Part shown: positions 10,701-21,243 of the stretch, one piece after another
Layout: each line of letters starts with the position of its first letter
Numbering within the stretch: position 1 is the first letter of the stretch
Source: Apostichopus japonicus
Lineage: Eukaryota > Echinodermata > Holothuroidea > Aspidochirotida > Stichopodidae
DNA length: 64,000 nt
Direction of reading: 5' to 3'
NCBI RefSeq assembly: GCF_037975245.1
Contig: NC_092567.1
Span: 4,348,214 to 4,412,213, forward strand
Notes under the pieces: model-generated
What the model was told of the DNA's origin: nothing
Databases searched by the model: none
What the model saw: only the letters and a program-made list of their open reading frames with translations
Position numbers and translations under genes: made by a program

Positions 10701-12247
10701 TGAGACTACATTTATTAACAGATTTCTATAAATAAACTCTTATATGAAGACTTCAGATATGAGGATAATAAACATGGGGATGTATTAAACTCTGGAAGCT
10801 CTCTGGGCTAATACTTAATACCAGTGGAACTGCATTTTGCAATGTTAGTCATTATACATAACAAAACAAATTTAATAGTGAATGAAACTTTTCTTCTTTT
10901 TGGGAATAACTTTTTTTGGTCATATATACATGGGAAAGCACCTTAGAGAAATCTGTGTGTGACACACACACACACACATAGGGAAGACTGTACGTGAATG
11001 ACTAACTACTGTAAGTACTTCTACTACTGTACCTATCATAGAAAACAACTTAACAATAAAAAGATCGTAAACTCTCGTTAACAGCAAACATGTTGTCACA
11101 AAATGATCCCTGATATTGTTTAAGTCACCTGGAATTATAAGTAGCTATGTACAACTACATGGCTCTATGAGGTGCAATTGTTCTCAAGTACCAGCAGTAG
11201 GTCTAACTGTAATAGCAATAAGTATAAAGTGTAAGCAGTATAAAGCAAGCTACAGTAGTTTTATTTCTGTGTTACGTATCTTGCTCTACCTAACTACATA
11301 TTAAGCATAGGGAATTGGGCCTAGACTTAAGTCATGGATCTAATAACGGTCTTGAACACTTGTAACAAAGTGACATTGAAATGGATTCCGATCCCAGGAT
11401 GGAGGAAATTTTCACCCAGTCCAGCTTTAATAAAACTCATAATAATCCATGATCTTAACTTATACATAGTACAAAGGCAGTCTACTTGTACTACTAATAA
11501 TTTTTGTATAATAATAATAATACTAAATTGTATCTTATGCAGTCCAAATCTTTTCAAGAACAGGCCCCTTAGAATTATTACACAAGGACAAGAAGGCGTA
11601 GGCGAAGAACTAAAGGTTATAAGCCTTAGTCCGTTATTGAAATTGGACTAAACTATGCAGGTATTCTAGTATTACTAAAACTAGGCTAGGGCCTACCTGT
11701 AGTAAAAACTTGTCGTAGTATATTACTTTAGTAAATACAAAAGTACTAGGCCTATAGGCTAGCCTAGGCTAGGCTTGTACTAGTAATATTACTGTCCGCT
11801 ATGCCCTCGAATTTTTAAATTTTAACTATTTAGTAGCCATAAGTAGTACCGTGACTTATCAACTCCCTGATTTTTCCATATTAACGCAAAAAAATGAAGG
11901 GAATCTATGCCGAATAGAAAGATTACGAAAAATACGAGACGTTGCAAATCTAGCACTTGCTACATCATAGTCGACATATAGCGCTAGGCTGCACGTTATA
12001 GGATACGGTGCTTTCGTGTATATGTGTATTATGTACGTTAGGATACATGTATTAGGGGCAACCAAAACCACACAGGAGCACCATTTTCGTTGACCAAAAA
12101 ATCACACTTTTCGGGGGAGTTACAACTTTTCTGAAAAATATGAGTAAGATTCAAGCTTATATATTACAAAAATGCTATTTTTACGGTTAAAAGTTGTCTA
12201 AGACGCGAAAGTCACATAACGATAGACGTCGACTCGATTTGACTTAC
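10701..12247. other. Intronic or intergenic sequence, no gene seen
   Basis: AT-rich sequence with a short (CA)n run near 10963 and a patch of repeated ctaggc words (11683-11780). If the minus-strand exon at 12248-12421 is real, this would be its first intron, but no phase-0 continuation exon was recognised. Confidence 0.3.
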
Positions 12248-12421
12248 CTTTATGTTTTTGCGTTGGTCGTCGATAAGAAAATGCACTGTTCTATTGGTAA
12301 AATCTTCGTTTCTTTCCGGAAATGATCGTATTTGAGTCTCTAAAGTATCCTTTATCGAGCTACGATACTCGTAAACCCGAATGACATTGGGATGTTTGCG
12401 AATTTTACCGATTACATCCAT
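12248..12421 (-). CDS. Candidate first coding exon, 58 codons
   Basis: An ATG at 12421 on the minus strand opens 58 codons beginning MDVIGKIRKHPNVIRVYEY and ending with charged residues (DDQRKNIK), followed by a perfect donor AAG|gtaagt. The exon ends in phase 0. The composition is balanced and soluble, with alternating charged and hydrophobic residues and no low complexity, unlike the AT-driven frames around it. It has no signal peptide or membrane segment. I do not recognise the family. It faces the plus-strand exon at 12850 across 428 bp, suggesting a divergent pair. Downstream exons were not found, and a 1-kb Copia relic would lie in or after its introns. Confidence 0.5.
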
Positions 12422-12849
12422 ACATGGAAGTAGCGAACCGAAGTCCGTAGAACCGGATTTGCGCGAAACAATTACTTCCGGGTCAAGTAGCTGTGCTCGA
12501 AAATTTGCTAGTAACGGTCATATATTGAGGTCAGACTTCCAACTGACTAGAAGAGGGAAGATCTGTATAACAAAATGCTTTTTACCAGTGTTTAAATGTC
12601 TCTCAAAGTTGGCCCTGATCTTAACTATGCTACTTATTATTGTAATGGTTGTTTGGCATCGTTTGGCACGGCCCTGGAGTAGGACGAACTGGTTTTTCAA
12701 ATCTTTACCTTTTTTTCAAAGATAGCTGACTAAACTACATGTCGCTAGATTCACCTTCATTTAAAATATTTCCTTTCGTACCTATCGTAATTAACCTAAA
12801 ATTTAAGATATCAAATATACCAATTCATCTGGTTACAGGTTGAGGGAAT
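12422..12849. promoter_or_regulatory. Candidate bidirectional promoter between head-to-head first exons
   Basis: The gap separates two divergent ATGs with consensus donors. At about 12474-12483 it contains ACTTCCGGGT (ACCCGGAAGT on the other strand), an ETS/GABP-type site common in bidirectional housekeeping promoters, and nearby CpGs (aaccggatttgcgcgaaac) that are rare elsewhere. No TATA box is in an obvious position. This is inference from layout and one motif. Confidence 0.35.
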
Positions 12850-12927
12850 ATGGCGTCGAAGACGACCACAAACATCTCAATTGTTGCATTTACATGGAAC
12901 GCCAAACAGTCCGGACTTCTGGTGAAA
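12850..12927 (+). CDS. Candidate first coding exon with a TWN motif
   Basis: An ATG in gggaatATGGCG context opens 26 codons, MASKTTTNISIVAFTWN followed by AKQSGLLVK, and then a consensus donor AAA|gtatgt (phase 0); an alternative donor lies seven bases earlier. The block I-x-x-x-x-TWN resembles the first strand and metal-binding Asn of the inositol-polyphosphate 5-phosphatase / endonuclease-exonuclease-phosphatase fold, where 'TWN' is conserved near the start of the catalytic domain. The resemblance rests on about ten residues and the call is tentative. No second exon was identified within the next kilobases. Confidence 0.42.
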
Positions 12928-14195
12928 GTATGTATATAGACCACACAATAAAAATGTTAAGCATCCTCTAATCAGGGATCTACATTCATGAAACAAATAC
13001 CGAGGATAAAACTTAAGGAAAAAAATGCAGGAGCCTGCTTCATGTAACCAGATTGAAGACACTTGGCTACAAATGCATTGACATTTGTGTATAGACTTTA
13101 TAATTCGACAACAGAAACATAAAGTACAACTCCAAGTTTGGAAAATATTTTGGTAGACATTAAAAATAGTTAGATTATATCTTCAAGTTAGTAACTGTTC
13201 TATTATCAACACTGCAGTAGAATATAAAAAGCAGACGAAGAAAGGAAACGAATCACAGAATCAATGATTTAAAGTGTTTTTATTTTGTAGAATTGCTGCT
13301 TTAGTATATTTGATATTTATTGTCAATGTGTCACGTTAGTTGTAACTCTTAGCGTAGTTTTGAAGTGCTGTGAAAGTTAAGATACAGCACGGCTTCTTGA
13401 TCATTTAATATTTTTGTAATTGTTTTGTTACTTGACGTGTCAACAATTGTCATTATTTTGATATATTTCCAAGTCATGTGTCACCTAGTTCCACGGGGGT
13501 AACGCAGCAACTCGACAATTCATCCATTTTTGTCAAGATATAATGTCAAAGTATTAGTTGCCATCGCGACAAATATTACGTGTTTGAAATATTGTCACAA
13601 TAAACAAATCAACACGACAATTGTTCATTCCTTGTTCCAAGAATTCACAGGTCAGCGTGACTTATCAACTCGACAAAGTCATATATGTTTGACGTGCTGT
13701 CAAGGTTATTACAAAGCACCAACTCGACAACTTCCTGAAAGTCTGAAACTAGACAAATATACAATATTTATAGAAATGCCGTGCTGTACTGACACAGTGT
13801 GTCTAAATGTTGGTTGTACCTTTCAAACCACCATACAATTCATAACACACACAAACAGTAATAAAAAATGATCAAATCAAATTTATCTCTGATGGTCATT
13901 GTAGTTGCAAGTTACGTAAGAATTTGGTACAATTATAAGATACAAAATGGATATTAGAATGAAACAAATTAGATATGGGTTTATTTATTTATTTATTTTT
14001 TTTGACAAAACGAAGACATGTTGTAATGCATGGCTGTTACAATATAAGGTGTTTTGCAAAGAAAACAACAAAACATAGTGTAAGGTCCGTGTTAATACTC
14101 TCTAGTAGGATGACGGAACGATCAGCAAATATTGACTTTGCCAAGTTAATCGCGTGATACAGCTAATCGAATGGTTGACCAACTATGTTCTTTCA
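12928..14195. other. No gene seen; a repeated 'caactcgacaa' word
   Basis: Between 13440 and 13760 variants of caactcgacaa recur about five times at uneven spacing (13507, 13610, 13666, 13719 and others). This looks like a decayed repeat. The 113-codon frame across it shows no domain. Confidence 0.35.
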
Positions 14196-14440
14196 CATTG
14201 CCTATATCATTATACAAACATATCTCTCATTACATATGTTCATTATGCAAACATATCTCTAATTACCTTTGTTAATTAAACAAACAGATCTCCTATTACC
14301 TATGTTCATTAAACAATGAGATCTCTCATTACCTATGTTCATTAAACAAACATATCTCTAATTACCTTTGTTAATTAAACAAACAGATCTCTCATTACCT
14401 ATGTTCATTAAACAAACAGATCTCTAATTATCTTTTTTAA
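14196..14440. repeat. 33-bp tandem array, about 7 copies
   Basis: The word (t/g)atctct or gatctcc recurs at 14221, 14254, 14287, 14320, 14352, 14386 and 14420. Two unit types partly alternate: 'taattacctttgttaattaaacaaa' and 'cattacctatgttcattaaacaaa', so part of the array has a 66-bp higher-order period. AT-rich and non-coding. Confidence 0.85.
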
Positions 14441-16581
14441 TCACATGAATGGTAAAATCGATAAAAGAAAGCAAAAAGAAAACAAAAGAAAAGGGAATGA
14501 AGAAAAAAACAATAAAATATCGCAATTTATGGAAACATTTATAAACAATGTGTCATATCGCATAAAATATATAAAAAAGAATCCAACTATTCATGAAAGG
14601 ATATTTAAATTTAATTTTTAGCAATTTGCTAGTGGAAGATTACCCCCAAAATGGTTACGATATTTCGTGCAAAATGAGGAGATATAATGAAAGGACATGC
14701 TCGTTTGTTTGCAAGATTCTTTTAAGCTTGGGCAATTAAAGCCACCACAAGAAATTGCAATGACGTGGTAACCAAAAAATTGCGATATTTTCATGAAATT
14801 TTGACAATGTGCAAAATGTTCTGAAATAAATTGCCATTATAAAACCTATGATCAAATGTTTCCATTGGATTGTTGAACAACTATTGGTCTCAGCCATGAG
14901 TAAACTACAAGACCTACCATATATAGAAGTACGATCATTGATTTCAAGCTTCAGTACACAAAATGTTCAGATTGTCATTATCTTGTTCGAATTATTATTG
15001 AGTGACGTAACAGACACGTCACTGTATTGTCTTTTATCGGCTGTAATGTAACTTAAGGGAAGATACATAACTAAAGTATACATGAATATAAACGCCTATA
15101 GCCCGCGTAGTAATAAGATAAAAGATAGTACAATAGAAAGCCAATCATTATATTTAAGTGAACTGATTTAAAACTATGAATGTTATGCAATGATCATTAT
15201 ATTACGTAATATACACGTTATCGTGAACCATACAACATATTATGTTTACAGTTGGCTTTAAATTCCATAGATTACAGAATTAACCATGAACAATGAACAA
15301 AGGCAAAATCATAAAAAAAAAACACAAACCACCCAAGCAAAAACAAATATAAAATTAGTAGCTGTAAGTGAATGTAAATGATGCAGAAAATGTCATTACT
15401 TGCAACAAAACTGCTACAGGAAATATTTAAGCTAAATGAGAAAAGAAAACCTAAATAAATGACGTCATTTTAACTGGAAAAGTCTTGAAGTTCGATATAC
15501 ACCAAAACTTCGATATAACAGATCACTCATAGATTAATATGCAATTGCTGACCTATGATAGAGATCATAGTGACTCTAACACTTATATGTATTTCCAATA
15601 AGATCACTTTATGAAAAAAGCAAAGAGTAAAAGAATATATATACAAGTTTTAAATGGTTTCGAAGTCAATAACAAAATACGTATAAGTTTAATTGTAATT
15701 GTCGGAATGACAGAAGTAAGCATAGAAGGTTAAATCATTTCACTGAGAAGTTACATTGGTAGATTATACAACCATCTTCACAATTGACTTATTCTCTCTG
15801 AAATATATACAATTGATATCACATTAATCTGAAGACACATCAATCCACACCCCCTCCCCCACCCCCTCCCACCCCAAGTTTCACAAATTTCAGAGTGATT
15901 ATTCTGATCCGTCTTGGACGCTGAAAACGTTACATTAAAATATGACAAATGGGTTTCCTAACTTTTAGTTAGCACGGTAGGACCAATCGATTGGTATATT
16001 CAAATTAAAAGTTCCCATTAACAAGCTTGGCTTTATTACAGTAGCTGGGAGGAGGCCTTGGCTCTGGTGAGGGATAAGGGGCCTTCTAGATTAGGAATCA
16101 GGTGATCAGAGTGCTTGCGAGCTAAACCAGTCCGCAGTGTACAGCACAGTCACGTGGTGGTCGCTAATTTAGATGGATTCTCCCGGGAGGGTGATCTCAG
16201 GTCTTGGGCGGTCAAGCACTCTACCGTCTAATATTTTCTCTGTTTTGCTTCTTGATTTATTTCTGCTTCCAAACGTTGAAGGTAACTGTCTGTACTTATG
16301 CCTACCGTATTAAATGTTGTCCACTTTCATATATTTTTCGGTTCCTCCTACAACGTTCCCTACCTGCAGGGGCTGCATTCCGTCCATCTCGAACAGGATT
16401 ACATCCCATACCTATATCATATCAAGTATTTTCATATCAAATTGTTTTCGCATCAAATTTCAATCATAAGGTCCCCGGTTCAAGTCACTCCCAGAGTAAA
16501 GTATGTCGTCCAGTTACAGAGTTGTTGACAATTGACAATTCATAATCATGTAAGTTAAATATGAATGTAAGAGACTGTCTT
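14441..16581. other. No gene seen; a weak tRNA-like patch
   Basis: AT-rich. On the minus strand near 16150-16235 there is a tRNA-like A-box word (tagacggtagagtgctt), but the B box is degenerate, so at most it is an old SINE head. A C-rich tract lies at 15847-15875. Confidence 0.3.
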
Positions 16582-16673
16582 CGGTCAGCTTGCGGGTTTG
16601 ATAAGCCAATGAGGCTTCTTCGCGAGTTCCTGCTTGCAGGAGGATCTAAAATACATACATACAAATTGGAAAT
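16582..16673 (+). repeat. Interspersed ~85-bp tail repeat, copy 1
   Basis: It shares cggtcagcttgcg, gcttct(t)tcgcgagttcc and ttgc(a/g)gg(a)agatc with 31014-31094, and both copies end in a (cata)n run. A short conserved body ending in a simple repeat suggests the 3' end of a retroposon. Confidence 0.65.
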
Positions 16674-17053
16674 AAAGGACATATAAAAAAGTAAAGCATC
16701 GTGAGATGAAAAAAGTGTAAAAAGAGAGGGTGTAAAAAACTTACAAAAATAACACAAAATATGAACCAATAATAGATGTTGAAGAAGTTAAGAAATCAGG
16801 ATGAATAATTGATTAATATATAATACATAATTAAACAAATAAAAATGGTCAAGTTCATTTAATTTGACCACCAATTGGTGCATTATGGGTCAACTTGTTA
16901 TTTTATGAATCTTGGGTCAACTTGGCATTTCAATTATTTGGCGGTAGCGTAGGGTGTGGTTTAACGGTTAACTATACATTCATCGTAAATAAACATTAAA
17001 GAACTGAGACAAGAATAACACTCATTGCCTATGATTTTAGAACTGTTTAGTGT
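16674..17053. other. No gene seen
   Basis: AT-rich sequence preceding the satellite. The word gggtcaactt occurs twice (16888, 16913). Confidence 0.35.
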
Positions 17054-18145
17054 TATAATTACGTAACATCAGTATAGTATTACCATTACGTAACATCAGT
17101 ATGGTATTACCATTACGTAACATCAGTATGGTATTACCATTACGTAACATCAGTATGGTATTACTATTACGGAACATCAGTATGGTATTACCATTACGTA
17201 ACATCAGTATGGTACACCATTACGTAACAATAGTATGGTATTACCATTACGTTACATCAATATTGTATTACCATTACGTAACATCAGTATGGTATTACCA
17301 TTACGTAATATCAGTATGGTATTACTATTACGTAACATCAGTATGGTATTGTCATTACGTAACATCAGTATGGTACACCATTACGTAACATCAGTATGGT
17401 ATTACCATTACGTAACATCAGTATGGTATTGTCATTACGTAACATCAGTATGGTACACCATTACGTAACATCAGTATGGTATTACCATTACGTAACATCA
17501 GTATGGTATTACCATTACGTAACATCAGTATGGTATTGTCATTACGTAACATCAGTATGGTACACCATTACGTAACATCAGTATGGTATTACCATTACGT
17601 AACATCAGTATGGTATTACCATTACGTAACATCAGTATGGTATTACTATTACGTAACATCAGTATGGTATTGTCATTACGTAACATCAGTTTGGTACACC
17701 ATTACGTAACATCAGTATGGTACACCATTACGTAACATCAGTATGGTATTACCATTACGTAACATCAGTATGGTATTACCATTACGTAACATCAGTATGG
17801 TATTGTCATTACGTAACATCAGTATGGTACACCATTACGTAACATCAGTATGGTATTACCATTACGTAACATCAGTATGGTATTACCATTACGTAACATC
17901 AGTATGGTATTACTATTACGTAACATCAGTATGGTATTGTCATTACGTAACATCAGTATGGTACACCATTACGTAACATCAGTATGGTATTACCATTACG
18001 TAACATCAGTATGGTATTACCATTACGTAACATCAGTATGGTATTACCATTACGTAACATCAGTATGGTATTACTATTACGGAACATCAGTATGGTACAC
18101 CATTACGTAACATCAGAATGGTATTACCATTACGTAACATCCGTT
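17054..18145. repeat. 27-bp satellite with higher-order structure, about 40 units
   Basis: The unit is att(acc)attacgtaacatcag plus tatggt (27 bp). Four variants differ in the first bases: TTACC (A), TTACT (B), TTGTC (C), and a 26-bp ACACC form (D). From about 17470 the order is AACD-AABCD-D-AACD-AABCD, so a block of about 267 bp is repeated almost exactly; two identical 77-codon frames starting at 17476 and 17743 confirm the spacing. Every intact unit carries the palindrome TTACGTAA. Long open frames of MVLPLRNIS repeats arise because 27 is divisible by three; they are not proteins. Confidence 0.97.
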
Positions 18146-18920
18146 GAACTCTTACTGAGGAGTATATTCTGAGTAAATTTAGCAAACTATATCATCAGTT
18201 AATCCGTGTTATGTAACAAGGGATTATACATTCACTATATTAAATATCAGTAGTTGATCTGTTTAATGTAATACATTCAATATATTATTAAGCTTTACTT
18301 AATCATTTCAAATTCATAACCTGATCGTTACCTACATTCACTATGATATTACGCAAATGACATTAGATCTGTATGATAAAGAACATGATAACGTATTCTC
18401 TATGTTATAAAACAGCAGTCAATCCGTTCCATATGTCACGTGATTGAACAATCGCTATATAACGAAATCGCACTTAATGCGTTCTATACGACACGTGTCC
18501 ACAGAAAATAATGAGTTTATTCAAAGCTTATAGACGAGCATCGTTGATAATTAATATCTACTCCCAAAATAAGATCAATAATCAGAAAGGAAAAGACGGT
18601 TAACTAAATACAACAGTCTGCTATGACATCTTCAGAGACGTTACTGAGAAGAATGTCAGACTATATGCACTCTCTCTTCACATCCCTCCGCTCTCCACTC
18701 CCAGTTGTCTCGCTCTCTCTCGCCACCTCTTTGTCTGTGTCTCTTGACTAGTACACGTTAGACAATCTCCTGTTCCTCGTGATGATAACTCTAGTTCAAA
18801 TATGTAACCTAGAAAGACAGAAAATTAAAAAGGGTTATCACCTCCACGAACTGTTGCAGTTAATGAAGGGATGAAAGAAAACAACATATACTAAGGGAGA
18901 TATATGCTAGACATAGTAAC
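18146..18920. other. Decayed flank of the satellite, no gene seen
   Basis: Sequence to about 18500 still contains loose variants of 'cagttaatccgt' and 'tacattcactatat' at irregular spacing, probably an older repeat. A CT-rich tract follows at 18668-18745. Confidence 0.35.
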
Positions 18921-19675
18921 AGGCATCACCTGCTACACAGACTGAAGGAGCTCCCTGCTACACAGAATAACAAGCATCACCTGTTACACATTCTAACAGA
19001 GATGCCTGCTACACAGAATAACAGACATCACCTGCTACACATACTAACGGAGGTCTCTGCGACACATAATAAAAGGCATCACCTGTTACACAGAATAACA
19101 GGCATCGCCTGCTACACAGAATAACGGAGATCCCTGCTACACAGAATATAATGCATCACCTGCTACACAGAATGACGAGATCCCTGCTACATAGAATAAC
19201 AGGGATCTACTGCTACACATACTGGCAGAGATCCCTGCTACACAGAATAACAGTCATCACCTGCTACAAATACTAACAGAGATCCCTGCTACACAGAATA
19301 ACATGCATCATCTGTTACACATACTGGCAGAGATCCCTGCTACACAGAATAAAATGCATCACCTGCTACACAAAATGACGAGATCCCTGCTGAACATAAT
19401 AACAGGCATCACCTGCTACACAGACTGATGAATATCCCTGCTACTAAGAATAACAGGCATCACCTGCTACACAGACTAATGGAGAACTCTGCTACACAGA
19501 ATATTTGGGATCATTTGCCACACAGACTGACAGAGATCCCTGCTACTATGAATAACAGGCATCACCTGCTACACAGACTGACGAAGATCCCTGCTACTTA
19601 GAATAACAGGCATCACCTGCTACACAGACTAATGGAGATCCCTGCTACACAGAATATTTGGGATCATTTGAGCTC
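18921..19675. repeat. 51-bp dimeric tandem array, about 14-15 copies
   Basis: Each ~51-bp unit has two related halves: 'atcacctgctacacagact' plus spacer and 'atccctgctacacagaata' plus spacer, so an ancestral ~25-bp monomer was dimerised and then amplified. Single-base variants are scattered. The distinctive half-unit aatatttgggatcatttg occurs at about 19500 and again at the terminal edge (about 19655), indicating a recent block copy. Non-coding. Confidence 0.93.
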
Positions 19676-20403
19676 TTCTAGCTCAAAATCTAAACGGTCA
19701 TGGGGCAAAAGTTGAATGTGCTGTGATAGGCCAAGCCATGTGGGTAGGATATGTCAGTTGAAAACTTCTATCATGCTCTAGCGGCTTTGGAAAGCGACCA
19801 AATTTTAGTGTGTAAGTCAACGGATTAATTAATGTAGTGAAACACAGGGAGACTGACTTGTGTCTGCATAATTGGGCAATCTTATGGAACGCCATATGTA
19901 AAATAAATAACAAACCGCGCGTACAGATTTGTTCGTTGTTCAGTTATCAATGCATGGTCAGAATGAAAACTCCTGATCGAGCTGTGAAAGGTACGGCTCC
20001 TGCAGGCTAATTAGAATATTCTTTTGTATTAAAACAGACAATAAAAGTTTGGTAAATCGATAATGGAGAGGAAGACAAGCAACACACACATTTTGAAAGC
20101 TTTTAGTGAATAATGGAAACTACTTAGTTAATATATAATAGGAGGTTGCTCCAGACCTGCAAAACCCACCCTGCCGTGATGTATCCTTACGCTAAGAAAA
20201 AAAGAAAGAAAAAAGAAAATTAGTTTCCGGTGACTAGGCTGTACCCCATAGGAGGAATATTCTTCGGGGGTTTGACTCACAAGCCCTCTAGCCACCGGGC
20301 CCCTAAACAAGGGGTCCCCTCCAACTGCCAGGGCTGAAGCCTCCTCCCAGTTTATTATTTTTAATGTATCTAGGGAACATCTGCATTTTTTTATTACATT
20401 ATT
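19676..20403. other. No gene seen
   Basis: Mixed sequence between the satellite and the LINE fragment. 20150-20350 is a relatively GC-rich patch ('gccaccgggcccctaaac') that may be the remains of another element, with no termini recognised. Confidence 0.35.
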
Positions 20404-21243
20404 AGATACAAAATCTTGACTCAGGTCTGAAGATGGGCAACATGTGTATAAACAACATCCGTTATGCCGATGACACCACTCTCATAGAAATGGACCTTGA
20501 CAGCCTACAGGAGGCCACCAACAAACTTCAAGAAGCATGCACAATATGGGGAATGAAAATCAATCCAACAAAGTGTAAAATAATGTCTGAAGACACCAAA
20601 GATGTTCTCCTTAACCGAGTATCTGTTGAGAAAGTTGACAACTTTGTCTTCCTGGGCAGCAATGTCCCCTCAATGGAAGAAGACGTCAAACGCCGCATAA
20701 GGTTGGCTTCCTGGGCTTTTGGAAGACTGAAAAATACCATCTGGTCAAACCATGACATCACCAGATCCCTGAAAGTAAGGATTTACCAGGCCCTCATTCT
20801 GCCAATAGCAACATACAGTTCTGAATCCTGGGCACTCCGTGAAAAAGATCGTCATCGACTTGATGTCTTTGAAATGAGATGTCTCAGAGCAATACTGGGT
20901 GTCTCCATCCTGGATAAAGTGAGGAACAACACCATCAGACAAAGGCTGAATGTAACAACTACCATCAATGCTGCAATCTGCAAGAGACGCCTGAAATGGG
21001 CCGGCCATGTCTTTAGGATGCCGGAGCATCGGCTTCCATACCAAGCATTCAAGAATGACTTCAGCAAGCCAAGACCTCCAGGACGACCACCTTCAAGATG
21101 GAAGGACCTGATCCAGAAAGACCTAGGTATGACAACGCAAGCTGCTGAAAGATGCGCAGCAGATAGACAAGATTGGAGGAGGATTACTCGCCAGAGGGCA
21201 AAGGGACACAGCGTCCTACGCACCTAAGTCAGTCAGTCAGGGA
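20404..21243 (+). mobile_element. 5'-truncated LINE (RTE-like), C-terminal reverse transcriptase part
   Basis: Homology starts in frame just after a stop near 20404, directly before the catalytic YADD block, so everything upstream (endonuclease and fingers) is missing, the usual 5' truncation by target-primed reverse transcription. The 3' end has almost no untranslated region: the stop is followed at once by gtcagtcagtcag, a short tandem tail of the kind RTE-type elements often end in. No target duplication was identified. Confidence 0.75.
20433..21227 (+). CDS. LINE reverse transcriptase, C-terminal fragment (264 codons, intact frame)
   Basis: The protein begins next to the RT active-site block NIRYADDTTLIEMD (residues 8-21); the two aspartates coordinate metal for cDNA synthesis. 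It continues with the thumb region (SLQEATNKLQEACTIWGMKI, then NPTKCKIMS) and FLGSNV, then the C-terminal part with SWALREKD, RRLKWAGHVFRMPE and a basic GRPPSRWKD segment, a layout known from RTE-like LINEs of marine invertebrates. There is no stop or frameshift over 795 bp, so the insertion looks recent, but with the endonuclease and most of the RT missing it cannot act alone. The ATG at 20433 is probably an internal methionine of the original ORF. RTE versus another clade is from memory. Confidence 0.85.
   Translation: MGNMCINNIRYADDTTLIEMDLDSLQEATNKLQEACTIWGMKINPTKCKIMSEDTKDVLLNRVSVEKVDNFVFLGSNVPSMEEDVKRRIRLASWAFGRLKNTIWSNHDITRSLKVRIYQALILPIATYSSESWALREKDRHRLDVFEMRCLRAILGVSILDKVRNNTIRQRLNVTTTINAAICKRRLKWAGHVFRMPEHRLPYQAFKNDFSKPRPPGRPPSRWKDLIQKDLGMTTQAAERCAADRQDWRRITRQRAKGHSVLRT

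Noticed and set aside
17101-18172. Several 60-95-codon open frames of MVLPLRNIS-type repeats
   Set aside because: They follow from a 27-bp unit (divisible by three) without stops and appear in overlapping shifted frames. They are satellite sequence, not protein.
17054-19675. CRISPR-like regular spacing
   Set aside because: There are no unique spacers between repeats; units are contiguous tandem copies, and the window is eukaryotic.
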